From NCBI GenBank assembly GCA_017883485.1, contig JADGNM010000019.1:1-14479 (forward strand): a stretch of DNA of 14,479 nt, given 5' to 3'. How positions within the stretch are numbered: the stretch's first letter is position 1; every line of letters begins with the position of its first letter. The stretch comes from Methanosarcina sp. GTDB lineage: Archaea > Halobacteriota > Methanosarcinia > Methanosarcinales > Methanosarcinaceae. The notes beneath the pieces were generated by a model, which saw nothing but the letters and a program-made list of their open reading frames with translations, had not been told where the DNA came from and did no database searches. Shown here in pieces: positions 14,008-14,479 of this stretch. Both the position numbers and the translations under genes were made by a program.

Positions 14008-14415
14008 ATGGGATTCTTTAATTTATTAAAATTATATAAAAAACTATTTGATGCAAAGAAAAAACCTCTGTCGGGGGCAAAGAAGGTAAAAACTGCAGAT
14101 AAAGAGGATAACAACGCAGGAACGGAAATAAAGGTCTCATTTGATGAAGGCATAAACCAGACCGTCAAGAAACCTCCGGCTTCTATAGTTCACAGAGGAA
14201 ATAAATACACATTTCTTGCAGCGTACAAATATAATGCCTACGCTATTGAAAGGCAGTACATTCTCAAGGACAATAATATTGACAGCGTTTTGAAGAAAGT
14301 AAGGACACCGGACGGCATACTTTATTGTATATATAAACGGAAATCGGCGGTTAAAGCAACTACGAGCAAGCCCAAAAAAAGGGCATCAACTAAAAAACGA
14401 AAGTTCGTATTTTGA
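14008..14415 (+). CDS. Small very basic protein, 135 residues, unknown function
   Basis: Not recognised. The N-terminus MGFFNLLKLYKKLFDAKKK is a basic amphipathic helix. A short acidic stretch (DKEDNNAG) is followed by a beta-rich core (about 60-112: HRGNKYTFLAAYKYNAYAI, then VRTPDGILYCIYKRK). The C-terminus (113-135) is a Lys/Arg-rich tail with KPKKRASTKKRK. The charge suggests nucleic-acid or membrane association, an inference only. One cysteine, no signal peptide. ATG is set by AAGGAG ten bases upstream. The low-complexity Lys tail and position in an eroded region fit a lineage-specific gene. Confidence 0.75.
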   Translation: MGFFNLLKLYKKLFDAKKKPLSGAKKVKTADKEDNNAGTEIKVSFDEGINQTVKKPPASIVHRGNKYTFLAAYKYNAYAIERQYILKDNNIDSVLKKVRTPDGILYCIYKRKSAVKATTSKPKKRASTKKRKFVF

Positions 14416-14424
14416 TATTGATTA

Positions 14425-14448
14425 CAGGGATTCCCTGGAAACCTTTTT
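14425..14448 (+). terminator. Possible terminator after the basic protein gene
   Basis: CAGGGA (14425-14430) pairs with TCCCTG (14432-14437) around one T, followed within seven bases by a five-T run. It starts nine bases after the stop codon. The six-base stem is short; the role is inferred from position. Confidence 0.4.
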
Positions 14449-14479
14449 AGGATGTCAGGTTTCAATGTAAAATCTCTTC

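Noticed and set aside
1..14479. CRISPR array or toxin-antitoxin pair
   Set aside because: No regularly spaced direct repeats were seen, and none of the small proteins carries recognisable toxin or antitoxin motifs.

Overview
The window reads as chromosome of a methanogenic archaeon, most likely Methanosarcina or a close relative. Supporting signs are an archaeal AglB oligosaccharyltransferase, a short archaeal-type PRPP synthetase, an archaeal TPD-domain nuclease, a Yip1-family membrane protein, TTG/GTG starts behind GGAGG-type ribosome binding sites, and long, very AT-rich gaps that hold gene remnants. The genus call rests on recognising these proteins, not on a database search.

Layout. Positions 1-508 have no confident gene but carry two inverted repeats. 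aglB (509-3034, +) converges on a RCK_N-DHH-DHHA1 phosphoesterase (3099-4565, -), with a hairpin terminator between them. A divergent AT-rich gap (4566-4988) holds a perfect 30-bp palindrome. A run of plus-strand metabolic genes follows: nnr (NAD(P)HX repair), a 61-residue protein, moaC (molybdopterin synthesis) and prs (PRPP synthesis). Next come a protein with an N-terminal cysteine cluster and a disordered charged tail (8473-9210) and a TPD-family nuclease (9550-10338), the archaeal counterpart of human CDIN1/C15orf41. An acidic 104-residue protein lies on the minus strand (10432-10746).

The right third (10747-14479) looks like accessory, eroded chromosome. It has a tetratricopeptide-repeat remnant, a strong 13-bp hairpin, a Yip1-family membrane protein and an MFS exporter (both minus strand), a second coding remnant, a simple-sequence tract, and a small very basic protein at the right edge (14008-14415).

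How the genes relate. The central block is housekeeping: cofactor repair (nnr), molybdenum or tungsten cofactor synthesis (moaC) and PRPP supply (prs). The gaps of roughly 60-130 bases and separate ribosome binding sites do not prove one operon. AglB acts at the membrane in surface-protein N-glycosylation. No CRISPR array, tRNA, rRNA, complete insertion sequence or clear prophage is visible. I found no convincing multi-gene novel system. The most interesting candidates are the sensor-fused DHH phosphoesterase, the TPD nuclease with its cysteine-cluster neighbour, and the structured intergenic elements.
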